DNA from: Callaeas wilsoni
Taxonomy: Eukaryota > Chordata > Aves > Passeriformes > Callaeidae
DNA: 64,000 bases
Reading direction: 5' to 3'
Assembly: GCA_013398955.1 (NCBI GenBank)
Contig: VWPU01018628.1
Span: 62,001 to 126,000 of the forward strand
A program made the translations under genes and the position numbers. Each line of letters opens with the position of its first letter. Position 1 is the first letter of the stretch. Positions 1-13,938 of this stretch are shown here, in pieces. The notes under the pieces are model-generated. The model did no database searches, was not told where the DNA came from, and worked only from the letters and a program-made list of their open reading frames with translations.

Positions 1-1896
1 GGGCCTGGCTGCAGTGCCCTAAACACACAGCCAGCCTTTTGTACCATGCATTTTCTCCCCCACCCCATCTGGTCCTACTTCCAGGACTTGTGGGTCAGTG
101 CCTTATGCAATCCCTCTCAATCATGGAGGCATGCATAACAGCTTGCGCATGAAACTACAGAAAAGCACGGAACACTGCAATGCATCTAAATTCTCTCTCT
201 GGATACCTCAAACAGTCAAGAGTTAACAGAGGTTTCTTCTTGAAAACAGCCATTCCCATCCAAGACAACGGCTTGCCCACTAGGGCCTAAGGAAATAAAA
301 GAGCATTACTTAGAAAAACCCCTCCAAAAAAAAAAAACAACAAACCAGGCATGTCTTCTGAAGGCTAAAACCAAGCTTACTTAATACTCCAAATACTTGG
401 AGTGGAAGAACACATTTTATCACCACAGGCCTACTACTGCAATATTTTCTTTCCATAAAAATTTAGACACACTATCAAGTTTCTCAAATACATGAGACAA
501 AATGTCAGCTCAACCATGATATAACTTCCCTCTCCTCCAAGAGATGACAGTGTCTCCTCTCTTGCTTGAGAGTGGCCATGAGCACAGTTACACGTCAGCC
601 ACTGCAAAATGGTGGGCACAGAACAACGCCAGGCAGCACACTGGAGACCAGTCTCTCCATGTACTTTGACACGGACATGCAGCCTCTCCCTGTCCCTCCC
701 CTTCATCTTCAACAGAAAACCAAGAGAGCTGCAGCCCCACAGGCTCCCTCACCCCCACCACAGGGTTTGGCCTCCTGCCTGAAACCATAGGCCCCAGCAA
801 GCAAGCCAAGCCCTAGGCACAAATGGGGAGATAAACTTGAGGTCAGACTGAGCAAACACACTCAAAGACTGTCAAATCTGATGTGAACTATCTTGTGAAC
901 TGAATCTTGCTGATTCAGTGGTGGGATAGTCAGCAGAAATAATACTGAGACAGCTTTTCCCCATGGCAGACTACTTTGGCAGTTTCAGTCCTGGCATCAA
1001 GGGAACAACAGCAGAGAACATAGACTTTGCTTATAAACCATGCAAATAACCCCCAAAACCAACAGGTCTGGTAGGGCTGAAATGCCTTTGTTGTAATTAG
1101 CTCCAGTTTGGGCACAGTATGGCAATGCAAGAGCAGACCATCCCCATCCACACGAAACAAGCAGAAGAGATGTCCATAACCCATGTGGGACAAGGACTTC
1201 ATATGCTCACAATATAAGGAAGCTTCCAGCACAACTGAGAACTCCCAGACCCGGAGGTCTTGTGCCTTAACCACAAAACTTCCTTTCCTCTCTGAAGTCA
1301 CCAGTCAGGATTAGACAATCACACATGGCAGCATTTCACAGATATTGTCTTCACAAAAGGCACAGCTGTCCTTCATTTCCATGCAGTTCAAACGAACCTT
1401 GGCAGCTGCATTCTGGGCATCAAAACCAGAAACTCTTGGATTTTCATATTGCAGAGCATCTCCCACAGGACTGTAATACTGCATTACATACTAAGATTTA
1501 CATTTTACTGACAAGCTAACCTTTTCCAGAACCTTCATGTCTGGACACAGTGGTAAGCCAGTTAGTCCTTGCTTAAGAATCAAATTTTTGTGACAATAAA
1601 AAAAAACCCCAAAACCCAAAATGTATTCAAAGAGCTCAGGACAGTCATATGAATTAGCGAAGAAAAACAATGTCTATGCTTGCTATATTGCTCATTAAAA
1701 TGAACATCAAAATAAAAACATGCATTATAAAAAAATAGCAAATCAGTGCTATGTGGGGGTCTCTGCTCCATGCAGACCAGAACTGAATACTGATTGTGCA
1801 GTGAATGAAGTATCTGTGGACCAAAAGCCACAGGGTTTTAGTTTCCTCATTCCAGAAACACATCCACAGTTACTTTCACAAGCTCAAAAGGTGGGT

Positions 1897-1953
1897 CAAA
1901 GTGCAAGAGAAACCATGGCTGGGAACAAAGTGCAAGAGAAGCCATGCTGGGAA
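1897..1953. repeat. Two-copy tandem duplication, about 29 bp unit
   Basis: Two adjacent units, 1897-1925 and 1926-1953, share CAAAGTGCAAGAGAA and CTGGGAA. They differ by one substitution and one deleted base, so the duplication is fairly recent. Confidence 0.85.
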
Positions 1954-3652
1954 TCAGTTTTAATTTACTGATCTTACTACAGGTGTGATCATAACAGATC
2001 CCATACTAAGCAGTGACAATTTCCAACAGTACTGGGAAGATCCACAGACAAGTGAAAAAAATAAAGCATCTAGGGGCACGTTACAGAACAAGACTCATCT
2101 CAAACTTCTCTCCCATTCTTTCTTCCTTCACTGAGAAGCACAGAGGTCTCATGCCTTCCTCCAGAAACTTAATGGTGCGTTCTTTTAAAATTAAACAGCA
2201 CAGTGAGAAAACAGAACCCCACGGAAATTACGGCTATGTTTTTCATATCCTGAACACTGCATTCTAAAAATAAAAGGCATGCAAATGGTATCCAATGTTA
2301 TCTCAATCCACTGTAGAGTACAAAGCTGACCACGTCTAATGTTAATTTGTGGGGTTTCTGCCCAAAGAGTTCGTACCCATAATCTACGATATACCAGGTT
2401 TTCAGCCACTTTAAAGCTAACAAGCTCAATGAAAACACTGTGACAGTCAGATCTACTTCCCAGCTTCACATACCTTAACTCCCTTATAAAAAAACAAATG
2501 AAGGAAAGGGGAGAAGAACCTTCGTGCCTTAAGGTAATTCAGCAGCTAAGAGGAAAGCAGGGCAGTATGTCTGATCTACAGACATGGCTTTTTGTCATCA
2601 GGAGATTTCATTCTCTACTGATTAAACATGCAAGACTGAAAACAATTATATTATTTTCTTTATATCCATGCAGCTGGGGAGACTTGCTAGCCTTTGGCCA
2701 AGCCTGTATTCATCATAGCCAAATATCAATGCAACACAGAAGCTGGTATTAAATTCTGACTCTTATTTCTTACCACAGAGACTGCTCATAGGGCAACTCA
2801 ATCATTTTTGTAACAGCAACTAAGGAGTCACAGCAAGATGAAACAGTGAGACAGGATGAGGCACGAGACACTTTAGCTTCATTCTTTAGAAACAGCAAGG
2901 TTCCACAAGTGCCCAAAGGACACAAAGAAAGAGAAGTGGGTTCCCAACTCAGCACCTGTCTCTACCAATTAACAGAAGGAGCAAAGCAGGGAAGAATTTC
3001 AAGTGAGCAAACAAGGCATTTTCTTCTCCCTGTTCACAGACTTCAGATTCACAGTTCCCCATTCAGGTAAAACTGCACTTCTACAGGAAAGGGAGGCCTA
3101 GCCTGATTGCACAGCTGGCTGTCAAGTCTTTGCAAAACTGTGCCCAGGCATGACTGGAGAACAAGGTCACAAGGCACCCTGGGGTCTCACAGGCCTGCTT
3201 CAGCCAGGGCACTGCTGCTTCACTGATCATACTTCCAGCAACAGGAGATTTGCACAACACAAGCCCATGAAGATGCTGGAGACCAAGAGCAGAAGCTCCA
3301 GCTCCAGCAGCTGAGAGAATTTACTGGTAGCACACATGATCACTACAAAGATTCTGGCTAGAAACTCGTCTTTCAGGAAATCCTCACATGGTGAGACAAC
3401 CAAGGCAGGCAATTCAAGTGCTGCCACAGAATTACCTTGCACACTGGAACTTTGTATTACTTTTTCATTATCTGGGAAGTATTCCTCTTGAATAGGTGAC
3501 AGGTGCACTTGAACACCTGGACTGATTTTCATACTCATTAACTATCACTGTGATTTATTGACAAAAGATGTCTGAAGCTACTTCCCATAAAAATAAAAAT
3601 GGGCTCTCAAATAATTTAAACAGTAGACCCAAAGACTGAATCAGTTGTAATT

Positions 3653-3694
3653 TGACGACCATCCAGACTAAACTGACAACCATCCAGAGGAAAC
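3653..3694. repeat. Two-copy 21-bp tandem duplication
   Basis: Units 3653-3673 and 3674-3694 share the pattern TGAC-ACCATCCAGA--AAAC with only a few differences and no spacer. Confidence 0.85.
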
Positions 3695-6600
3695 AGTAAT
3701 CTCCTAATGGTGAGCCATGCTACTGCATTGTACCCTACTGAGCCAATGACCCTGACTGACAATGCGAAAAGCAAACTTCTGACAGTGCTGGGCAAGGCAA
3801 CAAGTTTTCACCTGTCTTCATTATACTCCTAACCTTGGAAAACACATCCAAAAAGCATGATAAAGTAATATTTTTTAAGGCTTTTTGTCTTGGTTTTTTA
3901 AGCAGTTACTATGTTTTAATTATTCTTTTCCTCTAGGACAGCTTTCCCCCTGTGAGATGAGAAGAGCTGTCAGAGCTGCCTGTGTACCTATTAATGCTGG
4001 CAAGAGCTAAAACTGTCCTCTGAAGAAGTTGGACAGCCATACCCTGATTTGCTTACAAGAAATCAAGCAGCTCAGCAGGCCTGTTGTGCAGGATCAACTA
4101 GTGTGACAATACAAGCCTAATTTGCTCACAGTCAAAGTGCTGTTCCTTCTGCAGCCATGGCCTGACCTGGTTTTACAGTAGGCTACACCTCTCTGCTCTG
4201 AGGCCATCACACATCAAACAGTGCTGCCTCCTGCAGACACTAGATAATACCAAAGTGAACACCCCATTAACCAGGGCCCATCATCTTCATATATCTGCCA
4301 TGCCAAATGGTGATATGAGTAAAGAGAAGGCAGCCTGCCATGCATCTCCAGCACCTAGCATCTCTCCTGAGAAAAAGGGAAATGTTATGCAACGGGCCCA
4401 AGTCTTCCCTCTCATTTTGAGACTGTGACATTGGGACCACCTCCATTCCTCTCTAAGTCACTATTTTTGCTTAGAAGAGCTTTAAATACAGTCCAGCACA
4501 AATACTCTGGCAGAAAGCACAGTTCTCAGTATGTACTAATGCACATGCACAAACCAGTCCTCAGCTAGCCTCCACTGGGGGTACACTGACTTCAGGCATG
4601 CTGAGCCCATTAAGCCAGCTGAGATCCCACCTCTGCCCTGCGTGGGAAGCCAGCAGCAAACACAAGGCTAATAGATCCCTTTGTGCAGCTGTTTTGTGCA
4701 AAAGGCATCAGGCCCTCTTCCTGTATGACACACATGACAAGAGAAAGACCCTGTGTCAGAAAGCCAAGACACAAGGCACAGAGGTAAAAGCCTCAGGCTG
4801 GTCACCACAGCCCTGCCAGCAAACACAGCCTGCAGAGCTCCTGCCCAAGGAGGGGCACACCCAACCACCTTCCAAAGCCCCACATTATGCCATAGAACAG
4901 ATATTCTCGTGACTTTCCCCGCTGCAAGGCAAATTCTGTTATCTGCACAGACAACCGTGAAATAGAGCTTGCCACTGAAAAAAGCGGAAAGAAATTACAC
5001 AGACTTCTAACAGTGCAAAAAAATTAAGCAGGCTTAAAGGAAACACTCTAAGAATAGTCATTTGCTTTAAGAAGCAAATACTGAGCAAAGCTCCAAATTG
5101 CATGGCATTGTAACTGGTTGAAAATTCTCCTGCTAATGTTCACAAAATAAGGACAAACTGCAAATTTCTTAGCCTCTGAACTGGCTTGTCAGTCACAGAG
5201 AAGACTGACCACAGATGTGACCATATAAAATACTTCATTATTACAACAAAATTATTTTCAGAAGTGGTAAATGGAACACATCCAGGGATAGTACAGACTA
5301 CGGAGATGGTCCTCCAAAGGTCAAACCCAGCTCAGGGCAAGATGGGTCCTTCTACAGAGGCAGAAAGTAAGGCTGTGCTGTTACGATTGGATTTTCACTG
5401 CACTAGGAACATTATGCCCTACATAATATGCAGGTTTTACATCGACTTAAGGTAAAATATATTAAAAAACCCCAAACAATAGAGAGACTGAAAACCAAAT
5501 GCCATGGTCACATCCAGTCACATACCACGATTCTAATGGCAAATGTAAGCATACAAGGAATGGCATTATGCTATTAAAAATATATGGAGCTAAGCAGAAG
5601 TTGAAAGAGTAAGATGTGACCAAAGAGGACTCTGTCCAGAATTCCTTGTGCTTGAGGAAGTGACCTTGAATTTAGTGGAAATTCAAATCACAGGAAAAAG
5701 CAGGGCTGGACATTTTAATCAAATGACCATTACTAATAGCAGAAGTGTTTTCATAAGCTGGCTATGTAAGCACACATCCGTGAGACTGCTGGTTCAAATG
5801 CAACCAGAAGACACTACGAGAATCATTCTGAATTCCCAAAATAAATAGGTAAAATGAATCCAGCAGTATCTTCCTATTTGAAAATTATCACAGCACCACC
5901 TATCCAGTTTGAAGAGCTTCTCCCATGCAACTAGTGTGGGTAATGATGAACCTTAAGCAAAACAGCAGGCAGAGCTTTCCAGGATCAAAGCACCCTGACT
6001 GTCCTGCACATGTATTTGTTCCTCCTTACACAGAAAGGCTGATGAAAAGAGAAAAAGCTACCCCTCCCTTGGGTGTGAAGGCTCATCCTGCCAGATATCT
6101 GTTCCTCTTACTTGTCACAAATTCGGGAAACCTGACTGACATCTCTAAAGTTCAGCAAGATACCAAGTCTGCAGTCAGCAGATCATAGTAGCTCTTACTT
6201 TTTCTATGTTCAGGAAGACCTGATACTTCTGAATTTAGTGCCAAGTCCTAATATAGCACACTGCAGCATAAGACACCATCAGAACAAGGAGTAAAACCAA
6301 TCAAAAAATGCTAAAGATTAACAACAATAACAGTAAGCCAATCATTATACTGCACTTAGTTTAACCAGAAACACTGTCTACTTCCACTGGAGACATATCT
6401 ACATCTAAATTAATTCAACCTCCCATGATTGCTCCCTACATTTCAATTTAGTTGGCCACTGCAAAGTTACCCTTATGGATAGTTGTTTGGATTTGCTTTT
6501 GAGACTCAAGTCCAATGAAAGGGAGTAAAACCCTCAAACTTCAGCACTAAAAAAAAGATTATGTTTTCTGTGCCTAGTTCAGGGCAACCTTTGCAACCAT

Positions 6601-8409
6601 TGAAGCCCTTCACTACTATAAATCAGACTGTTGAGCAACAGCACTTCAAAATAATTGAAGAACTTTCTCAATCTTTAGGAAAGACTGAAAAACAGATGCT
6701 TAGTAGATAATGATTGCCCAAATTCGCATTAAGTTTTGGCTGAAAATCATGTCTCTTATATTCTAAGTGTGACACTATACTACACTACATCAGGATGGTA
6801 CCAACAGACCCTGCCTTGGTAGTTTCAGGAGCTCGCCCTTCCAGCTGGTTTTCAATTGGACTGTCAATATACATTCTTTCCCTTTGGTACTGACATAACT
6901 TTCTGGCTGAAAATGCACCCTGGAGCATTTGCATCACTCTGTTTTACACAAGGGACTGAATTACTTCTAGGCACAGAGAAGAGCAATGCCTCCTGGGACT
7001 TTAGGAACCTGATTCCGTGTACCAGAGTCACAAAGCACTGCAGTTACCAGAAAAAATGGAGTATGTGCTGCTGGAGAGGCCTTATGCATTATTCCTATGG
7101 CTACACTGGTAAAATTCCTTGCACCTTCTTAAGGTAGCAGCAGAGATAGCATGAAAAAAAAAGGAAAAAGACTAGGTAGGTGAAGACACTTGTGGTCTTA
7201 AATAGCTACTTCATTGTCTTGATTTGTGTTCTCTGGCTTTAGAGCACACTGTTCCCCACCAGGCAGGAAGCATGCAAAGAGGGCAGGGTAAAACCATAGG
7301 TGATGGCTGCTGACTGTGTTGTCACACAGTTTTGCCTTTGCTACAATGAAAATTGTTGGGACAATGTACTTCCATGCCCCCATCATGTCTCAAGTGTCAA
7401 AACCACTTTTTTTTCTGTCTACTGTTCTGAAGTAGCATTTTGTTGGGTAGACAGCAGTGCTGCTTTCCTGAGGAGGTGGTTGGCACAATCCAGAACAGGC
7501 ACTCAGACTTCAGATATTGCTATCTTTGCAGTAAGCTGTCTTTGTCCCATCAGTAAATCTCCTTCTGGCACATATCTGTGCTCAGTCAGCTTCAGATATG
7601 GTCCAGTTACATTTCAGCTGAACTTGTTAGAATAGATAGAGAAGCATAAGGAAAAGACCTCCAAAGATATAACAGTTTATGCTTATCAAGTTCTGTCTGT
7701 GGTTACATAAACCTTCTGACAATGTCAAGAAAAACACATCTAAATACTACCTCAGGTAGTATGTTTCTCTAAAAATAAGTTTAGAAGAACAGAAAGGTTC
7801 AGGGAGGGGAGAAAAAAACACCACAAAACACCAAAACTCACAGGAAAGGGTCTTATTTTAAATCCTTTTAATGGGTCTTTTATTGCACCATTCTTAAAAC
7901 TAAAGCTAAATCAGAAAGGGAAGGAAACTCTGGCTGTTTACAGAGGATGTGTGTCACAGAACAGTACGAATCTCCCCCACATATAGCACACAGAGTGCTG
8001 CCAGGTCAGCATAAAAAAAAAAAGCTAGGGCAGGATCTTCAGCTAATAGATGAGCTACATTCCACTAAATTTTCAGAGTTACACCAATTTTTTACCAGCT
8101 GAGGATTCCTGATACACAGGCCTAAGCAATATGCAGTTTTAACAAACTTGGTTAATTATTGACACTCAGTAAATACATAAGCATAAGCCTGTTTTTTTTA
8201 ATTCTGCAGCTGTTGCATTTAATTCTATGGATTTTTCCAGAATTTTGAAAACAAAACATATGAAAGTGTAAGCATAAAACCCATAAAGTGAATTAAAAAC
8301 GTATTTCAAACTATTCACAACTACTACTCAATAAAACACAGCAACAGCAAAAAAACTCTGTGGTTGGAAGTAGAGAATGTCATATTTTAATGAAGCTGCA
8401 AAGAAATTC

Positions 8410-8429
8410 AGCAACAGGTAGCAACAGGT
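8410..8429. repeat. 10-bp perfect tandem duplication
   Basis: AGCAACAGGT occurs twice head to tail in intron 5 of ABCA1. Confidence 0.8.
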
Positions 8430-11400
8430 GGCAGAATATTTTGCTTCATTTTAGTCAGGATCCTGGTATTAACACTCACTTATTTTATGACCAAAAATAT
8501 TTAAATAGAACATGAAGACTGCCCAAAAATTGAACTGACATGGACTTTCAAAAAAATCAGGCAAGCAGCGTCCTCTTGCCTGTATAAAAAAGAACTTGAT
8601 TTACCATCAACATTTTTTGAAAGCCATCAGCTTTTATTGCATCCTGACTGCATTGAAAACTGCCATATCCTACTGCATTTCAGAATGAGGGCAGCTGTTT
8701 ATTTATTTAGCTCACAGGAATGCTGTAAAAATTAGGTAATAAGTGTTTGTAACACATGCTGAAGATAAAATGTATTATTACTAGAGATGGCTCCAAAGCT
8801 GAATATTATCTTGAGAGATATGAGAGGTCAGACCCAAATTAGGCACTCTGGCCTCAGTACCAGTCAAACACAGAAGTGTACAGGACTTTTTCCAAATGGA
8901 GCAATTTTCTTAATCTCCACTCTCATGAGAGCTCAGGCCCATGGAAATCCCCTGAGAAAGCTGAACTTTTCATCAGATAACAGTGTTACGAATTTCCTAG
9001 GGGACTACTAAAACTAAACTCAATGCGGAAAGTCTCTAACCCGCTGTCTCAACCAACCTCAGACTGCTGCTTAAATAAACCCAATGCAATCTTTCACAAA
9101 TCAGGCAATTTATTAAGATTCTCAGATTAAAAGTCAATGGAAACAAATGCAGAATTTGCTGGAGTGGAAAACATAGAAAATAAATGCAAAGTGAAGTTAA
9201 AACAGCATTAAGTTTTGGCAACGTAGTCCTGACATAAGCAAGCTGTACTGACAGGGCGCATACAAAGAGGGAGATAACAGCAAAGTGTTTAACTGTTCAC
9301 TTAACACTCTCCACTTTATTTGCTGGTTTAAAATAAAAGTCAGACAAGTTGACAGACAAGGCTAAAGACTAAAGAAAACACCCAGAACTTTTAAAGATGG
9401 TCCTACTTCTGCAGCGCACAATAATATTAATTGCTGACAAGCACAGTAAGCAGTTCTTGTTTTCTTTACCGCTGTGCCTTTATGTAGACAAGTTAAGAAA
9501 CATAAACGTGGTGCCCTTAAGAAATTGCAATTCGGTATCTATTGCAATAGCTCTGTTGCTAATTGTAGTTATGGATGCTGTTGACTCCCTTACCCACAGC
9601 CAGACCATTAACTGACACCATCGGGTTAGCTGGTTCTAAAGCAACCATATTTATTGCCAGTGCAGCCTTATCCTGACAAGCTTGCAGTTCTCCTTGTGTT
9701 TTTTTAACAGGCTTCACACAATCTTCTGCAACAAGATTCTCAGAAATGTTTTTCTCGAGCTCCTGTCACCTAGTGTAGTTCAGACACTACAGCAAGGCCA
9801 GATTTAACATAACACTACATATACTTTTTCAATTCCCCATTCAAAGGGACTTCAGTCTTGCTCTATCGCATCCATACACATCCACCTAGAATCCAAGCTG
9901 GCATAATTCTAAACTTCTCTCTTCAAAAGCATCTCTGTACAAAGGAAGTTTAGACCAAAAGCAAGCACTAAAGCCCAGTTCTACAGAATCAGAATATAGC
10001 AATACACATTATGCTGTGTGTGTTTACCCATTTCAACCTCTAAGCAAAGTCACATAATAATAACTGTTCATGAACAGTCCCATGGAAAACAAGTATGATT
10101 CTCCTGGGAACAGATTTAATCATATAGCAGACCTTTGTACCTTGATCTCTATGAAGATAATTTTCTTAGTTTAATCACATCCTTGGTTTCCAAATAAGGA
10201 AAGTAGAAGCAGGCTCTATTGAAAGTGATAATTCCCTATGAAGTTACGTAGTAGTCACACGATGCTATTTTCTGAATTATGCAAATATCATGCCATCTAA
10301 CTAATTAAAGCTACATACCTAACTGGCCAATAAAAATCCTGGGACCAATGCTGCCATGACAAGTCTTTTCTACCTTTGCACCTCTCTTGACTGCCAGCCT
10401 CCCAGTTTCAGTTGAGGACAGAAAATAACAGACCCACTGGATTCAGACAGAGACTTTGTCCACTACCTGTAGTAAGGGACTTAAAGTGTCCTTCCAAGAA
10501 TGTTTTGGAAATGTTTTTCCAGAAGATCTGCAGTTGCCTAAACAATTTCCATTTACTTAAAAACATAACGACATTCATGTCTGTGCCTGTTCAGCAACAT
10601 AGATCTGAAGAAAAAATTAATTAGGCAAATGTGGGAAAATTGCCATGTGCACCTGAACGTCCTACCCTAATCAACATGGCACACCACAATCTTTGTGAAA
10701 TCCAAGTACCCACTATTGGCTGCTTCTTCCACTTGCTCATTGTGACAGGCTGCATCTGACCACAGCAGAAAACACAGTTTCCACACAGTCCCAGACTCCC
10801 CTTCCTGGAGGAATGCTTTGGGCTGGGAGGCAGTAGCAGCCAGGAATGCCCTAGAGAGTTCTGCTGAGGGCTAGTGCAAGGTAACTGGTACTGAAAACAC
10901 AAAGGTAAAGTAGCCTTCCTACCTACCCCAATAAATCAAGACCTCTCTACTGATACCACGGGACAGCATTTTTGGCAACACTTTTTCCCTGGCCTAAAGG
11001 AAAGGCAAGGACCAGAACGTCACTGTGAAGCACACTATCAGAGAACACAGGGGTATATTTATGTACAGCACCGAGAATGCCTGCCACAGTTAGTGTTTGC
11101 AGGTGTTTCCGGGGGTGAAGGCCACCTGGACATACAGTTTGCTAGATTTTGTTCTAGCCTGGCTGGTTTTTGATAGGATTCTTCCCAAAGGAAGTCCAGG
11201 AGGAAACCAGTTTAATTAGGAAGGTGTAGGCAGGTATAAGAATCAATCTGAATGTTTAGCTTGAGGGCGTGGGTTCAATTTTGTCAGGGACAAGACACTG
11301 AGGAGGGAGTTAGCCATCACCTTAATGTCACCTAGCAGATAATGCATGACATCCTGTTTCCCTGAGCACCCTGTAATCATACACTAATACACAAGCCATC

Positions 11401-13887
11401 AGAAAACCTCTCCAAAGGCTGTTCTTTAGCCCAAGACCTCTACCACTGTTTACCTGTCAAATAAAAGAAGCACTAATAGTACTGACCAGACAGGCTGCAA
11501 ACTCCTTCAGTCTCAAAATCTCTCTGTGCAGCAGAGTGCAACATCAGCAAAGAATGCCACCCAGCTGATGCTTCTCTCTTCTACCACGAGCAATACTAAT
11601 CCAGCAAACAACTGGGACAGGCAGGGCACATGTGGAATGATAGCCCGAGATCTGATGCAATTTCTTAGGCGATGTTTGTTTCCCTCTGCCTGTTTCATTG
11701 CTCCATTTTTGTTTAGTTGGGTTGGCTTCAAGAAAAATAGAAACGTGCCCTTTGGGACCACTGAAAACTAAGAGCAATGCAGTAAATACTAGTCAGGCTG
11801 GCTTATATCTGCAACTTTTAGCAACAAGCAAAGAAGATGGCTTTAATTATACCTGTTAATTATTACCCTGTGGCACTGCAGAACAAAGTGTTTTGGAGAC
11901 TTGTAAACAGAGGGAAGAAATAAGGAAAGTGTGCCTCAGAGTCAACAACAAGCTGTATCTCCATCTTTGAAAAGAGAAGAAAAGCTTATTTCTTGCAAAC
12001 GTTTAACCTGATAAAATGGCACTGAGGCCAGCTGCAAATTCAGTTCCTCCAAACAGTGATCCAAACCTACTGCAACTGGCAATCCCAGCAGCCTTGTCAC
12101 GCTCTCGGAAGTGCCGTCACCAAGGTCTTTGACTCTCTGTACTGATTTGCACTCTGCCTTATCATGAGTGTTAAAGACCTTGGTGACATTGCTGGACAGA
12201 GATATAGTAAGTGGAACAGAGAGGGCACCTGGCACCTGTCTGCAAAATTGATTATGTTGTGGTATGTGTGTGCCTGCACGTAGATTTCACTGCTTGTGGC
12301 TTGCTGGAAGCGGCTGCACAACAGCAGCACCCATAGAGGGTAACAGCTGCACGTGCTGAGTTCCTCACACCACCAGTAAGCACTTTAACCTGGCCAAAAA
12401 AGGTGCTACATGAAGCAACACCGGACTGTTCCCTACTGATAACACCTTCCTCTCCAACAGAGAGCTCTTCTCTGCTGCTCCTCCTCAAACTCCTGCACAA
12501 ACAGCCCTGTTATGAGGAATTATCTCCCACCTCATCAAGAAGTGTCTAAGATACAAAGTCTGTTGGAATGAGTGCATAGTGTGGCCTGAACAAAACTTTC
12601 GTGTCCTACCTTGTCTTTAATGAAAACACTGACTTGCACATACCTGGGCAAGCAACCTGAGCAATCTGCCATCTTAAGTAGGCTTCTCGTCCTCAAGGTT
12701 CAGCTCATGTCCAACTTCAGATCAGATGGCTAAGAGTCACACCTTGAACATTAGTTTGTGAGAGTTGTTTTAAAGAAGGTTCAAGTGAAAGGACTTTGGC
12801 AAATGCTCTCTAAACAGATTCAGACATCAGAAGCCAGATACAGACATGAACGCTCTGCATGACTAGCATGAGCTTCAATTTGCATGCTAGCAACGAGAGA
12901 TCAACTCCTGGAAGCCTGTTTCAAAATCATCAGGCAGTAGTGGGAAGAGTGTGTGAGGGGAGAAGGGAGCTCCAGACACTCCAACAGAGTCCATGTCACA
13001 CACCAAGGAGCATATAGTCCATCCCAGTGGGGAAGCTGCAAAGTTGCACCTGTCTGCACCACCAATTCACACGGTGTCAGGTCCAGGCCAGAGTTAAAAT
13101 ATACAGGCTATTACAACATTTTCAATTATTAGCTTATTGGTAATTAGCCCTCTTGCAGCTGAGGGAAGCACATGTATAAAGACAGTGCTTTCAGGCTGGG
13201 TGGTGCACTTACATATGACATCCACCGCTGTCTCCTTAGGCTCCCAGAGTCATGGAAGGAAATGCCCCAGAGAGAAGAGGATTTGCATCTCTCACCTCAT
13301 CGTCAACAGCAACTGAGAGCTGACCTTCCCTGCACAGGAATCTAAGCACTGCTAAGTATAAATACAAGAGTGCTTCTAAGATTAGAGGATGCTGTTTCAT
13401 GCATGCTGTCAGAGAATGAATCACACAGCCAAGGAGTGGGCAGCAGGGTCCACCAAGCTGAAAAGCTTTGTAAATGAGCATGAGAAGGACAAACACGCTT
13501 TGTTCTCCAAAAGCCTTACCAACAATGGACATTCTGTCATTCTAATGACACAGAGGCTTGATTTTTTGATTACACATTTGAAATATTTTATTATAGAAAT
13601 ATAATCTGTGATGACTGGGTCTGAGGCTTGTTTTTGCATTCAGTCCATTTGTCTTTACAGTAGAGAGAAACATGAGCCTTCTGACTTTCAACTTGTACAG
13701 TACTCCATATGCAAAACTCTTACTGGAATCACTCCTCCCCCTCAGACCTTCCCAGCAGCAAGAACTTCAGCTTATGGCTTTGATAGTGTTCTTGTAAATG
13801 TCCCTGTCTGAGATTTCATTGCATGTCTCAATACAAAACACCCCACCAGGATCTACTCTCTTTGGAAAAGTTAACTTGCAAACACAA

Positions 13888-13938
13888 GTGTAAACGTAGT
13901 ACTACGAAAGTGTAAAACACTACTACTAAAAGTGTAAA
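13888..13938. repeat. Three-unit minisatellite, 21-22 bp period
   Basis: AGTGTAAA starts at 13888, 13909 and 13931. The sequence between units is rich in ACTACTA/GTAGTACTAC. Three diverged copies lie inside ABCA1 intron 5. Confidence 0.75.

Noticed and set aside
3227..3538. 103-codon minus-strand frame with a Leu-rich end
   Set aside because: Inspected as a possible ABCA1 exon or nested gene. No resemblance to ABCA1 and no other homology recognised; the Leu-rich end comes from CTC/CAG-type repeats.
5204..5221. TGACCA repeated with a 6-base spacer, as a possible nuclear-receptor site
   Set aside because: The spacing (DR6) is not a standard LXR, RAR or PPAR arrangement and it lies deep in intron 5.
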